A stretch of 64,000 nt of DNA from an uncultured Aquimarina sp. (GCA_947498705.1 CANMLW010000010.1:62001-126000), one strand, 5' to 3'; shown: positions 54,333 to 63,909, counted from the stretch's first letter. Numbers and translations are program-made. The notes: generated from the letters alone by a model not told the origin.

Positions 54333-55667
54333 TTGATCCAATTTATAAAATCTCTCTATATTAACTCAAGGGTATTCTATATCCTTTCACTACTATCGGT
54401 ATTTTTTCTAATATCCTATTGGTTTCATGCTTTGTACCCTATAACGTGGATACTAGTATGGGGAGTACTTATTACTTTTCTATTTGATATTGTAACATTA
54501 TACAATACAAAAAACGGAATTGAAGCCAACAGAATTTTACCAGAAAAATTTTCTAATAGTGATGTTAACGCAGTACCCATTCGAATTCAAAACAAATATA
54601 GGTTCACTACTTATATAGAGGTTATTGATGAAATACCTATACAGTTTCAAAAACGTGATTTTATTAAATCTATACATATATCATCAAAGTCATATCATGA
54701 TTTTGAATATTCGTTGCGACCTGTAAAAAGAGGTGAATATGTTTTTGGCAGATTACTTATCTATACAATGACAAGGATAGGACTGGTAAAAAGACGTTAT
54801 AGTTTTGATGCATCGGCTATGGTCAAAGTGTATCCTTCGTTTATACAAATGAAAAAATATGATTTCTTAGCAATCGATAACAAATTAACCCAAATAGGAC
54901 TCAAAAAAATACGTCGTATAGGGCATACTATGGAGTTTGAACAAATAAAAGAGTATGTTGCAGGTGATGATGTTCGCACTATTAACTGGAAAGCCACAGC
55001 AAAACATGGTAACCTGATGATTAATCAGTTTCAGGATGAGAAATCCCAACCTATTTATTCTATTATTGATGCTAGCAGAGTCATGAAAATGCCTTTTAAA
55101 GAACTAAGCTTGCTGGATTATGCTATAAATAGTACCCTCGCTTTTTCTAATATTGCTTTAAAAAAACATGACAAAGTAGGTATGTTAAGTTTTTCTAATG
55201 GGATTAGCGATTTTTTACCGGCAAGCGGAAAGAAAACCTACCTTAATACTATTTCTGAAACATTGTACAATAGTAAGACTCAATTTTTGGATGCAGATTT
55301 CGGAATGCTTTACACCCATATCAAACGACAAATAAACCATAGAAGCTTATTATTACTTTATACAAATTTTGAGCACATTTCATCTTTAAAACGACAACTA
55401 CCCTATTTACAAGCATTGGCAAAAAAACATTTATTGGTAGTCATCTTTTTTGAAAACACAGAACTTACCTCACTAGTAAAAAAAACAGCCGAAAACCTAC
55501 AAGCTGTATATGACCAAACGATTGCACAGCAATTTATTTATGACAAAAAAGTAATGGTTAAAGAGTTACAAAAACATGGAATTCAGACGGTGTTAACCCC
55601 TCCAGAAAGTTTAACGGTAAATACCATTAACAAATACCTTGAGATAAAGGCAAGAGGTTTACTATAA
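54333..55667 (+). CDS. DUF58 domain-containing protein (TTG start)
   Basis: This 444-aa membrane protein begins with TTG (next Met is far downstream), and the start is 2 bp after the MoxR stop. Two N-terminal helices (about 15-33 and 36-54) are followed by the DUF58 motif 'YVAGDDVRTINWKATAKHGNLMINQFQDE', in pieces, and a VWA-like domain ('YSIIDASRVM', 'LLLLYTNFEHI'). DUF58 proteins are MoxR partners. It closes the operon; the next gene is convergent with a 14-bp gap. Confidence 0.88.
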   Translation: MIQFIKSLYINSRVFYILSLLSVFFLISYWFHALYPITWILVWGVLITFLFDIVTLYNTKNGIEANRILPEKFSNSDVNAVPIRIQNKYRFTTYIEVIDEIPIQFQKRDFIKSIHISSKSYHDFEYSLRPVKRGEYVFGRLLIYTMTRIGLVKRRYSFDASAMVKVYPSFIQMKKYDFLAIDNKLTQIGLKKIRRIGHTMEFEQIKEYVAGDDVRTINWKATAKHGNLMINQFQDEKSQPIYSIIDASRVMKMPFKELSLLDYAINSTLAFSNIALKKHDKVGMLSFSNGISDFLPASGKKTYLNTISETLYNSKTQFLDADFGMLYTHIKRQINHRSLLLLYTNFEHISSLKRQLPYLQALAKKHLLVVIFFENTELTSLVKKTAENLQAVYDQTIAQQFIYDKKVMVKELQKHGIQTVLTPPESLTVNTINKYLEIKARGLL

Positions 55668-55681
55668 AAACTATTACTGTT

Positions 55682-56980
55682 TTAATCCAATGAGATTGCC
55701 ACAAAACCTATTTCGTTACGATATGCTTTATAACCTGATTTTATAAGTACATCTGCTGCTGCTTGAGTATATCCTTCTTGATCTAACTGAGTATATATTG
55801 TCACTTTTCTTTTTTCTTTTTCCTGAGGTGTAAGCACTGTATCTTTACTTACCAGATACTCTTCGTTATCTCTAATAAACAACTCTTTTTCTTTTAATAA
55901 TTGATCCAATCTATCATCATATTTTTTAATAAATTTTTTGTTAGATCGTAAAATACTTATTAAATCTACAAGGGTATTGGTTTCAAAATCGTCATCATAG
56001 AATGCAGCCCATGCAACACTACCTAGTGGTCTTATATTATCAACACTAAACGCAAACTCTTTGGGTTTGATCTTTTCATTTTCTTTTTGATATATCGTAT
56101 ATCTACAACGTGTCGTATGATCTCCATTTATACCACAAATAAAAAGTCCTTTTTCTTTTAAAATCCTTGACATCCAATGCAATGTTTTTTTTCTAAACTC
56201 ATTATCAAAATAAAACAATACATTAAAACAACGTGCTACACTTACTTGTTCTATTTCAAAATTACCTATACTACTTTTGAAAAAAGAAAGATTTGTGTTT
56301 TCGTATTGAAGAATTGGGTTTTTAATCAAAGTACCTTCTTCTTTTTTTACAATGACGCACCCTGTATGAGACGGCTCAATCATTTGAACTAATGTGTCAA
56401 ATAATTGCCTAAAATATAGTTTGGTTTCTTTTGGTGTACTCCAAACATCCAACGATTTCCCCGGAGCACCCTGAAAATATTGTATCTTCTTCTGTTCATC
56501 GAAAGTAGCATAGTTCCCTACGCTATCTCTAACCAGATACATTGGTAAACTAGGGTCTATCCCTATTACCTTCCAGTTTAAAAATGAAGCTGTTTCTACG
56601 GTCGTATGCGGTGGAAAACCACAACCTATGTCCAAAAATTTCTCTTCGTTTCCTACCTTAAAATACGGTACTTTTAAAATATACTCGTCAATTTTTTTAT
56701 GACGACCTTCTAATGTAAATGGTAAAATAACTCCTTCCCAAACATCTTCTACCAATTTTGTGATTAGTTTTATCTGCTGGGCTTGCTCATCTGTAAAATC
56801 AGTTGCTTTTATACCGGCTTTTTTCATATACCTGAACATTCTCTCTAGAAAAAAATGAGCCTTTTTGTCTATTTTATCCAAATCCAGTTCTTTTAAATGT
56901 TCTACTACTTTTTCTGATAGGTTACCTTCAAAATAGGTTTTACTCCATTCTATTACATTAGTATACATAGCTATATCCAA
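55682..56980 (-). CDS. Large class I SAM-dependent methyltransferase-like protein
   Basis: This 432-aa protein has an N-terminal helical domain (about 1-110) and a SAM-binding core (about 115-320) with motif I 'FLDIGCGFPPHTTVETA', second-strand acid 'VIGIDPSLPMYLVRD', and 'VLFYFDNEFRKKTLHWMSRILKEKGLFICGING'. The C-terminal part (about 320-432) is charged and ends in 'GYKAYRNEIGFVAISLD'. It is the last gene of the oxidoreductase cassette, 21 bp after the P450. Likely O-, N- or C-methylation of the cassette's product; the substrate is unknown. Confidence 0.72.
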   Translation of the reverse strand: MDIAMYTNVIEWSKTYFEGNLSEKVVEHLKELDLDKIDKKAHFFLERMFRYMKKAGIKATDFTDEQAQQIKLITKLVEDVWEGVILPFTLEGRHKKIDEYILKVPYFKVGNEEKFLDIGCGFPPHTTVETASFLNWKVIGIDPSLPMYLVRDSVGNYATFDEQKKIQYFQGAPGKSLDVWSTPKETKLYFRQLFDTLVQMIEPSHTGCVIVKKEEGTLIKNPILQYENTNLSFFKSSIGNFEIEQVSVARCFNVLFYFDNEFRKKTLHWMSRILKEKGLFICGINGDHTTRCRYTIYQKENEKIKPKEFAFSVDNIRPLGSVAWAAFYDDDFETNTLVDLISILRSNKKFIKKYDDRLDQLLKEKELFIRDNEEYLVSKDTVLTPQEKEKRKVTIYTQLDQEGYTQAAADVLIKSGYKAYRNEIGFVAISLD

Positions 56981-57001
56981 AGAAAGATCTTGTTTCTGTT
57001 T

Positions 57002-58402
57002 TTATAATTCGTTAGTTACCATTGTTTTTTGAGTATTTTTACTGCTTCTTGGGTTTTTATAATACCGTGTTGTTAATTTTAACTCCTTGGCATGCATAAT
57101 CATAATATATCCATATAGCAATTGTATTATACTTGTATATATCTTTTCCCATTGATCTCGTACCTTTAAAAAGGTCATAAGAATTGTTTTCTTCGTTTTT
57201 GAAAATTTATAATCTCTAGATGTTATAATGCATGCACCTCGATTAGGAAGTGACCTTGTATGCTCTACAGAAGAGAAAAATTCGAATTTATCGATTCCAA
57301 AACGCAACATTTCTTTCATCATTATTACAGACATATGACTAGCTGGACAAGGTCTGTTAGCACCAACTCCAAAAGGCACATAATTTGAGGTTCCCTTGGA
57401 TATGGTTTCCCATCTTTCTGGAATAAACATAGTAGGTTTATCATATCCCGTTTTGTGATATTCGGGATAATTAAAACATAATACTGTTCCTTTTGGTATC
57501 GTTTTGTTAGCTTCCGTTTGTATAGTATCTGTGGTTATTCGGTGAGCAATTCCAAATAATGGGTACAGTCTTAGTGTTTCTGAAATTACGTGATCATAAT
57601 AATGCTTATCATTTTTATTGTTGTATAACTTTTTTTGAACCTCATTATGCCGTGCTACTGTAAGAAAACAATGTGTCAATGCATCAGACATTTGTACAAC
57701 TGCAGTGGTAAAAAACACGCCTTGTAGGTATAGTGCTTTATCTTCTATAGAATATCCCTCTGGGAAATAATGCTTAAAAGTTCCTGCTTTCAGTTTTTCG
57801 ATTAATAATTCTGTTACCTGGTTTCTTTTAGGCATATTTCTAAGTGCACAGCATTTTAAAGCGCTTACGACATTATTCGAATGTTTTAAAATCGTTTTTT
57901 TATCATGATTAGAACAAGTTTCTTCAAAAACCAGTTCATAAAAAAAACCAATACATATTGGCATAACAAAATCTCTAAGCCTTACTATTTTCCATGAAGA
58001 AATTATATCAGTAGAGAACGCTTTGCCAGCATACTTATATAACAATGATGCTACCTCTTGATTAGAGACAGAAAGTATGTTTTTGGTTACAGAGGCTACT
58101 TCTTTATAATGATCCCAATTTTCGATATGTTCCTGATGCATTTCTGGCCCTGGTGCAAGCCAGTACCAAAACAAATTAGACAAATTAGCGCCTTTACTTC
58201 TTCCGTCTACAGATTTGTTAGCATATATTTTTTTGAACTCTGAGGCTTTGATATGTTTTCCAGGAATCTGAATTCCTTCATCTCCATTCATTTTGGTAAA
58301 AATAAATGTACGTAACCTAATTACCAGTATGGGTAACCAGTATGGTAAGCTTGCTAAAAACAACAGCGTAGTTACCACAAATAATACAGTTATTGTTGTC
58401 AT
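57002..58402 (-). CDS. Membrane-anchored cytochrome P450 with atypical I-helix
   Basis: This 466-aa protein has an N-terminal hydrophobic anchor (about 4-32), the K-helix ExxR motif (Glu275, Arg278 in 'SETLR') and the heme-ligand loop 'FGVGANRPCPA' with Cys352. That loop has four residues between Gly and Cys instead of the usual three. Aligning the I-helix by the following 'ARHNEVQ', the oxygen-activation motif AGx(D/E)TT reads 'TAVVQM' (Val236, Gln237, Met238), so the acid-alcohol pair is absent. Such P450s can act as isomerases, dehydratases or peroxygenases; monooxygenase activity is not assured. No ferredoxin gene is near. Confidence 0.85.
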   Translation of the reverse strand: MTTITVLFVVTTLLFLASLPYWLPILVIRLRTFIFTKMNGDEGIQIPGKHIKASEFKKIYANKSVDGRSKGANLSNLFWYWLAPGPEMHQEHIENWDHYKEVASVTKNILSVSNQEVASLLYKYAGKAFSTDIISSWKIVRLRDFVMPICIGFFYELVFEETCSNHDKKTILKHSNNVVSALKCCALRNMPKRNQVTELLIEKLKAGTFKHYFPEGYSIEDKALYLQGVFFTTAVVQMSDALTHCFLTVARHNEVQKKLYNNKNDKHYYDHVISETLRLYPLFGIAHRITTDTIQTEANKTIPKGTVLCFNYPEYHKTGYDKPTMFIPERWETISKGTSNYVPFGVGANRPCPASHMSVIMMKEMLRFGIDKFEFFSSVEHTRSLPNRGACIITSRDYKFSKTKKTILMTFLKVRDQWEKIYTSIIQLLYGYIMIMHAKELKLTTRYYKNPRSSKNTQKTMVTNEL

Positions 58403-58475
58403 TTCTTAAGTAATTTGATTAATGATTGATTATTTTAAATTCTTGACAAGGATCTAAAAAGTCTGAACTTGATTA

Positions 58476-59579
58476 TCAAAAAGTGGTTTTAGTATATATC
58501 AAACTTTTATTAATCTCTTTTATCGATGAGCATCCACATAGTGCCATAGATAGGTCTAATTCATCTTTTAGATTATGTAACACCTGTAATACTCCCGATT
58601 CTCCGTCATAGGCAAGCCCCCATAAAATAGGCCTACCTATTGCAACGGCATTTGCTCCTAATGCCAATGCTTTAAGAACATCGGTTCCTCTTCGAATTCC
58701 TCCATCAATAATAACCGGAATTCTTCCTTTTACCATGGCCACTATATCTGGTAACAACTCTATTGTTGCCGGAATGGTATCCAATTGCCTTCCTCCGTGA
58801 TTAGATACTATAATTCCATCAACACCATGTTGAATAGCAAGTTCGGCATCTTCTGGACGTACAACTCCTTTTATAAATACGGGTAATGTTGTTATTGCCT
58901 TTAGTTTGTCTATATCACTCCATGTAAGTGCCGCATTCAGTATTAGTGTTGGTTTATCCTTAGCAAATTTGAGGAGCTTAGGGTCGTCAAAGTTTTTTAA
59001 AGAAAGTCCTTCAGGCAACATATGAAACCCATTTCTAATGTCTCGTTCTCTTTTTCCGAATACTGGCGAATCTACCGTCACGACCAAGGCACTATACCCG
59101 GCATCTTCTGCTCTTTTCACAAACAATTTCGTGATTTCTATATCTGGCTGTATATAAAGTTGAAACCAAAGTTCTGGTGCCTTATTGATCTTAGGGTTTT
59201 TCGCTGCATTTGCTATTCTTTCTAAAGAAACAGTTGATGCCATACTAACGATCATAATAGTATTTGCCATTGCCGCGGCTTTGACGGTGGCTAATTCTCC
59301 TTCTTCATTCGCTAAACAATGAAAAGCTGTTGGAGCAATGAATATAGGCATTGCTATTTTTTTACCCATCATTTGAATAGAAACATCTCTTTTTTCTACA
59401 CTCTTAAGAACTCTAGGGTATAATTTTATTTTACTGTAAGCTTCATGATTTTCATGTACCGTAATTTCATCATTTGCACCACCAGATAAATAATCATAGA
59501 TATCTTTGGGTAACTCTCTTCTTGCTATATTTTCAAACTCCTTAAGGTTTACCAGTTTTTTTTTGGAAGGCTCATCCAT
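58476..59579 (-). CDS. FMN-dependent alpha-hydroxy-acid oxidising protein
   Basis: This 367-aa protein belongs to the glycolate oxidase/lactate dehydrogenase family. The active-site set is complete: Tyr30 ('YDYLSGGANDE'), the second Tyr in 'WFQLYI', Lys in 'VFIKGV', and the His-Arg pair in 'SNHGGRQLD', with FMN-binding 'IDGGIRRGTDVLKALALGANAV'. The enzyme should oxidise an L-2-hydroxy acid to the 2-oxo acid. It overlaps the upstream flavin monooxygenase gene by 8 bp and lies 73 bp before the P450 gene. In natural-product pathways such enzymes act on hydroxymandelate-type acids; that is only an analogy here. Confidence 0.92.
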   Translation of the reverse strand: MDEPSKKKLVNLKEFENIARRELPKDIYDYLSGGANDEITVHENHEAYSKIKLYPRVLKSVEKRDVSIQMMGKKIAMPIFIAPTAFHCLANEEGELATVKAAAMANTIMIVSMASTVSLERIANAAKNPKINKAPELWFQLYIQPDIEITKLFVKRAEDAGYSALVVTVDSPVFGKRERDIRNGFHMLPEGLSLKNFDDPKLLKFAKDKPTLILNAALTWSDIDKLKAITTLPVFIKGVVRPEDAELAIQHGVDGIIVSNHGGRQLDTIPATIELLPDIVAMVKGRIPVIIDGGIRRGTDVLKALALGANAVAIGRPILWGLAYDGESGVLQVLHNLKDELDLSMALCGCSSIKEINKSLIYTKTTF

Positions 59580-61191
59580 TAATCACAGAGTTAATTTGCG
59601 TTACCTGCTCTACCCCGATCATTTCGCTAAAAAATTCTTTTAAAGGTTCCTTATGAACTTTGTGAAACCATTCATTTTCCAGATTTTCTACTATATGATG
59701 TTCTTTTACAAACTCTTTATTTTTATAATAACGTACAACAGGATGCAAATAATGACTATCATTTGTGTTTTCTGTAGCAGATTGTTTTATTCGTACCACA
59801 TCAACATCAAAAGGATCCATTTGATCATGATTAGGTCCATACTCTAGGGTAAGTACAAAAAAGCTATCACATTTTTTTACAAGATCACTTGATGATATAT
59901 AATCAACGGGGACCTCTTTATAATATCTAGCCTCCTGATCTTCATCGCAAATGGTTATTAGATCTCCCAAAAAACCAAACTGCTGCCATAACGCCGATGT
60001 AATATTGACCCTCTGAATAACCATCTGCATTAAATGTTCTGGTACCATTTTTAAAACATCACAAGGCCAAGGTGTCTGATGGTTTTTAAACTCTAAAATG
60101 CGATGCAGTGCTTTGACATTGTATCTAAATCCATGTATAAAACCACTTGTAGATTTCTTAAAATCTCGCATATGCATCAAAACACCAGCAAAATACATGT
60201 TACTTATATTTGTAGATTCCCATTCATTACTTTGCTCTGGAAATCTATTATTAATGGTTAGCACAGGTTTACACGTTTCGTCAAACATTTGGTCTTCAAA
60301 CCTAAAACCCGTACAAGTAATCACCCTATCATACATTACATCTTTTTTGGCTTCATCTGCTCTAACAAATCGATAGGATACATGAAACTTATCATCCTTC
60401 TTTTCGATCTTATCTATATGTACATCTAATACCGCATTTAATGATTTAAGCTGGTAGGTATCCAATAAATTGTTGTTCACCGCTCGTAAGTGCCCCACAT
60501 AATGTGTTTTCCAGGCCATTTTTATAGATTTTGGCCCTGCAACATGAATTATAGAAGTAGTATCCATAAGGCCATCTGCAACTTCGAATCCAGAGTTACC
60601 TTTACCAATAATCAACACTTTTTGATTAAAAAAATCATTGGGATCTACAGAGACGTTAGCGTAATTTTCGGTAAGCTCTATCCCCTCAATTTTGGGTAAA
60701 TAAGGTTTAGACACTCCCGTTGCTATAATAAGGTACTTACACGAATATATTTCTCCTTTATCACTAGTAAGTGTAAAACCATTATCCTTTTGAACTTTTA
60801 TTATGGTGGTATTATAGGTTATTTTGAGTTTAAGGTGTTCTGCATAATCTTTTAAATACGTAACAAAATCATCGGCATCAGGAAAAAAACGCTTACTATA
60901 ATTCTTAAGTAACAAATCTTCATTATCAGAAAGCAATGAGTTCCAATCAAATCGCATATTAAACTCTGGATCTTCACTTCCTGTGTTATATTTATTAATA
61001 GATATTAATTGCCTGTGACGGGGGAAGCTTTTAAAAAATGTCCCCGCGTGTTCACCAGATTCAAGAATAAGATAATCTCTCTTAGATTGCTCTAGGTGAT
61101 GTCCCATTTGTAAACCAGAGGGACCCGCTCCTAAAATTATATATTCAATAAATTTATTTGAACTAATCTTTTCAACGAAATTAGTAGACAT
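59572..61191 (-). CDS. FAD/NAD(P)-dependent monooxygenase-like oxidoreductase
   Basis: This 539-aa protein has an FAD-binding 'GAGPSGLQMGHHLE' (19-32), a second dinucleotide site 'IGKGNSGFEVADGL' (about 195-210), and 'ITCTGFRFEDQMF' typical of flavin-containing monooxygenases and FOXRED2-like proteins. The C-terminal extension (about 370-539) is not seen in short FMOs and has no recognised domain. It is the first gene of a four-gene minus-strand cassette, overlapping the next by 8 bp. Hydroxylation or Baeyer-Villiger-type oxidation is possible. Confidence 0.83.
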   Translation of the reverse strand: MSTNFVEKISSNKFIEYIILGAGPSGLQMGHHLEQSKRDYLILESGEHAGTFFKSFPRHRQLISINKYNTGSEDPEFNMRFDWNSLLSDNEDLLLKNYSKRFFPDADDFVTYLKDYAEHLKLKITYNTTIIKVQKDNGFTLTSDKGEIYSCKYLIIATGVSKPYLPKIEGIELTENYANVSVDPNDFFNQKVLIIGKGNSGFEVADGLMDTTSIIHVAGPKSIKMAWKTHYVGHLRAVNNNLLDTYQLKSLNAVLDVHIDKIEKKDDKFHVSYRFVRADEAKKDVMYDRVITCTGFRFEDQMFDETCKPVLTINNRFPEQSNEWESTNISNMYFAGVLMHMRDFKKSTSGFIHGFRYNVKALHRILEFKNHQTPWPCDVLKMVPEHLMQMVIQRVNITSALWQQFGFLGDLITICDEDQEARYYKEVPVDYISSSDLVKKCDSFFVLTLEYGPNHDQMDPFDVDVVRIKQSATENTNDSHYLHPVVRYYKNKEFVKEHHIVENLENEWFHKVHKEPLKEFFSEMIGVEQVTQINSVING

Positions 61192-61718
61192 AATTAAGTA
61201 ATGGGTTTTAAGAGTTAAACAATTGAATTAAATTTTATAGCAATTAAATTTGACTGACGCTACTCTTTTGAAACATGCTATTAAGGCAAAAAATCTGATT
61301 TAGATTCTTAAAAAATATTTCTTACATACAGAATGTTGGTGATACTGTATTCTCTATAAGAAGTACTATTTTACTATCAAAATAATTTCGTGATCTACCA
61401 GAATAGAGGTAAATATAGGTGTACATTTCTTACCTCATAAGTTCTTCAAAATCAAAGAAATTATTAAGTAAAATAATCAAAAGTTAAGCCTACTATAAAT
61501 ATACTACTGTAAAAATCAGGAACTTTACATAAATGTATAAATGGTAGATATGAATGTATAAACTAACTATTTCACTACATAAAATGCATTTATAGAACTT
61601 ATAAAAAGGGGAAGTATCACCTTTTTGCTTTGACAACAATAGATAAAACAAATTTTTTAGCATTAATTAATAAATATTACCAATACCTTTCCTATTTTTG
61701 TTACTCAAACCACGAACG
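61192..61718. other. Divergent control region between the oxidative cassette and oxyR
   Basis: This 527-bp gene-free AT-rich region holds a 7-bp inverted repeat (GAGGTAA at 61406-61412, TTACCTC at 61430-61436) and the probable oxyR promoter at its right end. No small gene looks convincing. LysR-type proteins often act on a divergent neighbour, so OxyR control of the cassette is possible but not shown. Confidence 0.5.
61693..61700 (+). promoter_or_regulatory. Possible -7 promoter element for oxyR
   Basis: TATTTTTG matches TAnnTTTG, 18 bp before the preferred ATG, implying a short leader. Confidence 0.4.
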
Positions 61719-62669
61719 ATGACTATAACACAGTTAAAATATGTTTTAGCCGTAGCTGAGCATAAAAATTTTACAAAAGCAGCAGAGAAAACTTTTGTAA
61801 CTCAACCGACTTTAAGTATGCAAATTCAAAAGCTTGAAGAGGAATTGGATATTTTAATTTTTGATCGTAGCAAAAAGCCTATTGAGTTGACCGAGGTTGG
61901 AACTAAATTGGTACAACAAGCTAAAAATATAGTAAATGAAAGTGAGCGTATACAAGATATTGTAGATCAGCAAAAAGGATATATTGGAGGTGAATTTAAA
62001 TTGGGAGTTATTCCTACGGTAATGCCAACTTTACTCCCCATGTTTCTAAATAATTTTATTAAGAAATGCCCTAAAGTTAAACTTAAAATAGAAGAATTAC
62101 ATACAGAAGCCATTATAGAACGTCTACAAGATGGACATTTGGATGCAGCTATTGCTGCTACTCCTTTACAAAATGAAAATATAAAAGAACGCGTTTTATA
62201 TTATGAACCATTTGTAGGTTATATACCTTCTTCACATCGATTAAACCAAAAGAAAAACATAGAAACTACAGATCTAGATATAGATGATATGCTTTTATTA
62301 GAGGATGGTCATTGTTTTAGAGATGGAGTTATCAATCTTTGTAAAACTACGAAAAGTTATGATGAAGATCATTTTCAATTGGCAAGTGGTAGTTTCGAAA
62401 CACTTATAAAGTTAGCTAATGAGGGCTTGGGCATGACACTGCTCCCCTATTTACATACTTTAGATATTAAAGAAAGTGAAAAGGTTAACCTACATTACTT
62501 TAATGAACCATCTCCTGCCAGAGAAGTCAGTTTAATTTACAATAAAAGTGAATTAAAAATGCAAATAATAGAAGCTTTACATGCAACAATTGCGGGAGTT
62601 GTGAGAGGTGCTATTACCTTTCAAAATGTAGAAATCATTAGCCCGTTAGCAAAAATAAAGAGCGACTAA
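61719..62669 (+). CDS. oxyR: Hydrogen-peroxide-inducible LysR-type regulator OxyR
   Basis: This is a 316-aa LysR-family regulator. The N-terminal winged helix (1-60) reads 'MTITQLKYVLAVAEHKNFTKAAE' in pieces and the effector domain follows (about 90-305). The peroxide-sensing pair is present as 'LLEDGHCFRDGVINLC': counting from this ATG the cysteines fall at 199 and 208, the same numbers as in E. coli OxyR, which supports the start. An upstream TTG would add seven residues and is less likely. It senses H2O2 by disulfide formation. No catalase or peroxiredoxin gene is adjacent. A terminator begins inside the last codons. Confidence 0.93.
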   Translation: MTITQLKYVLAVAEHKNFTKAAEKTFVTQPTLSMQIQKLEEELDILIFDRSKKPIELTEVGTKLVQQAKNIVNESERIQDIVDQQKGYIGGEFKLGVIPTVMPTLLPMFLNNFIKKCPKVKLKIEELHTEAIIERLQDGHLDAAIAATPLQNENIKERVLYYEPFVGYIPSSHRLNQKKNIETTDLDIDDMLLLEDGHCFRDGVINLCKTTKSYDEDHFQLASGSFETLIKLANEGLGMTLLPYLHTLDIKESEKVNLHYFNEPSPAREVSLIYNKSELKMQIIEALHATIAGVVRGAITFQNVEIISPLAKIKSD

Positions 62670-62684
62670 AAGTCGCTCTTTTTA
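62658..62684. terminator. Bidirectional terminator overlapping the oxyR stop codon
   Basis: A perfect 10-bp stem AAGAGCGACT / AGTCGCTCTT with a 3-nt loop containing part of the oxyR TAA, T5 on the plus strand, and a T-rich tract on the minus strand after the converging 65-aa gene. Confidence 0.85.
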
Positions 62685-62882
62685 TTATGTTTTTAAATAG
62701 ATTAGACAAGATTCTAATTCTGGTTGTTTCACGGTCAACGATTGAATCCAAATTTTTAATTCTTCGATCTCATGCGGAAGTAACCTGTTTAGTGCTTTTA
62801 GGACTTCCTTTGTAAAAAGATTAACATCAAAACTTACTTTTTTTAAAACAGTTTTAGTGTAATCAAACATTGCTCTAGCCAT
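62685..62882 (-). CDS. Conserved small flavobacterial protein (65 aa)
   Basis: This 65-aa helical protein begins 'MARAMFDYTKTVLKKVSFD' and continues 'LFTKEVLKALNRLLPHEIEELKIWI'. I recall very similar short proteins in many flavobacterial genomes, annotated only as hypothetical. It has no signal peptide. It shares a bidirectional terminator with oxyR. Confidence 0.65.
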   Translation of the reverse strand: MARAMFDYTKTVLKKVSFDVNLFTKEVLKALNRLLPHEIEELKIWIQSLTVKQPELESCLIYLKT

Positions 62883-63015
62883 AAATTAATAGGGGGTTAA
62901 AATGTTAGGTTTAAAACAAATAGCTGTAGGAAAAATCTTATAATTTAATATGTTACTATAGCTAATATATGTAAATTAAATAAAAAAATAGCTCTATAAC
63001 GTTTATTTAACATTG

Positions 63016-63816
63016 TTAAAAATTATTATCGCCATCTAGAAGATCTCCTAAACCTCCTAAAATACTCCCCTCTCCTTTACTTTTACCGCCTCCTCTTGGA
63101 GCCAATGCTAATACCCTATTCGCTAATCTACTAAATGGTAGCGATTGTATATAAACTACTCCGGGTCCAGTTAATGTCGCAAAAAACAATCCTTCGCCTC
63201 CAAAAATGGTATTTTTAATACCTCCAACAAACTCTATATCGTAGTTAATATTCTTAGAAAATCCAATGATACATCCAGTATCTACCTTTAGCTTCTCACC
63301 TGCTTGTAATTCTTTTCTACTAGTAGTTCCTCCTGCATGTACAAATGCCATACCGTCACCTTCTAGCTTTTGCATAATAAAACCTTCGCCTCCAAACAAT
63401 CCTCTACCTAATTTTCTTGAAAATTCTATTCCAACAGAAACGCCTTTTGCTGCACATAAAAAAGCATCTTTTTGACAAATAAACTTTCCGCCATACTTAT
63501 TTAAATCAATTGGAATAATTTTTCCTGGGTAGGGAGAAGCAAAACTTACTCTTTTTTTACCTCCTACCTGATTGTAAAAAGCCGTCATAAAAAGGCTTTC
63601 TCCTGTTAATAATCGTTTACCAGCTCCAAATATCTTTCCTAATACCCCACTGTCTTTTCCCGAACCGTCCCCAAAAATGGTATCCATTTTAATACCATCA
63701 TCCATCATCATAAAACTACCTGCTTCAGCAATTACTCCCTCCTGGGGATCTAATTCTATTTCTACATATTGCATTTCTTCTCCTACAATCTCATAATCTA
63801 TTTCGTGTGCTGTCAT
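63016..63816 (-). CDS. TIGR00266/AIM24 family protein
   Basis: This 266-aa soluble protein has a tandem beta-helical, Gly-rich structure with repeated 'G-E-(G/S)-(L/F)-F' elements: 'TGESLFMTAFYNQVGG', 'FGGEGFIMQKLEGDGMAFVHAGGT', 'FGGEGLFFATLTGPGVVYIQSLPFSRLA'. This is the AIM24/TIGR00266 family. Its biochemical function is not known in bacteria. A Gly/Asp-rich tail ('GGGKSKGEGSILGGLGDLLDG') closes it. Monocistronic or first after the unidentified gene at the window edge. Confidence 0.88.
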   Translation of the reverse strand: MTAHEIDYEIVGEEMQYVEIELDPQEGVIAEAGSFMMMDDGIKMDTIFGDGSGKDSGVLGKIFGAGKRLLTGESLFMTAFYNQVGGKKRVSFASPYPGKIIPIDLNKYGGKFICQKDAFLCAAKGVSVGIEFSRKLGRGLFGGEGFIMQKLEGDGMAFVHAGGTTSRKELQAGEKLKVDTGCIIGFSKNINYDIEFVGGIKNTIFGGEGLFFATLTGPGVVYIQSLPFSRLANRVLALAPRGGGKSKGEGSILGGLGDLLDGDNNF

Positions 63817-63909
63817 AATTTAATTTTAATACGTTTTGATTAATGAATAACTCGTTCTATAAGTAGAATAGTACCACAAAGTGTTACAGTTTTTCTAAAC
63901 AACTCTATA

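Noticed and set aside
49468..55667. MoxR operon as an anti-phage or conflict system
   Set aside because: The SpoIIM/DUF4129/DUF4350/MoxR/DUF58 order is a widespread housekeeping-type envelope cluster and lacks an effector gene.
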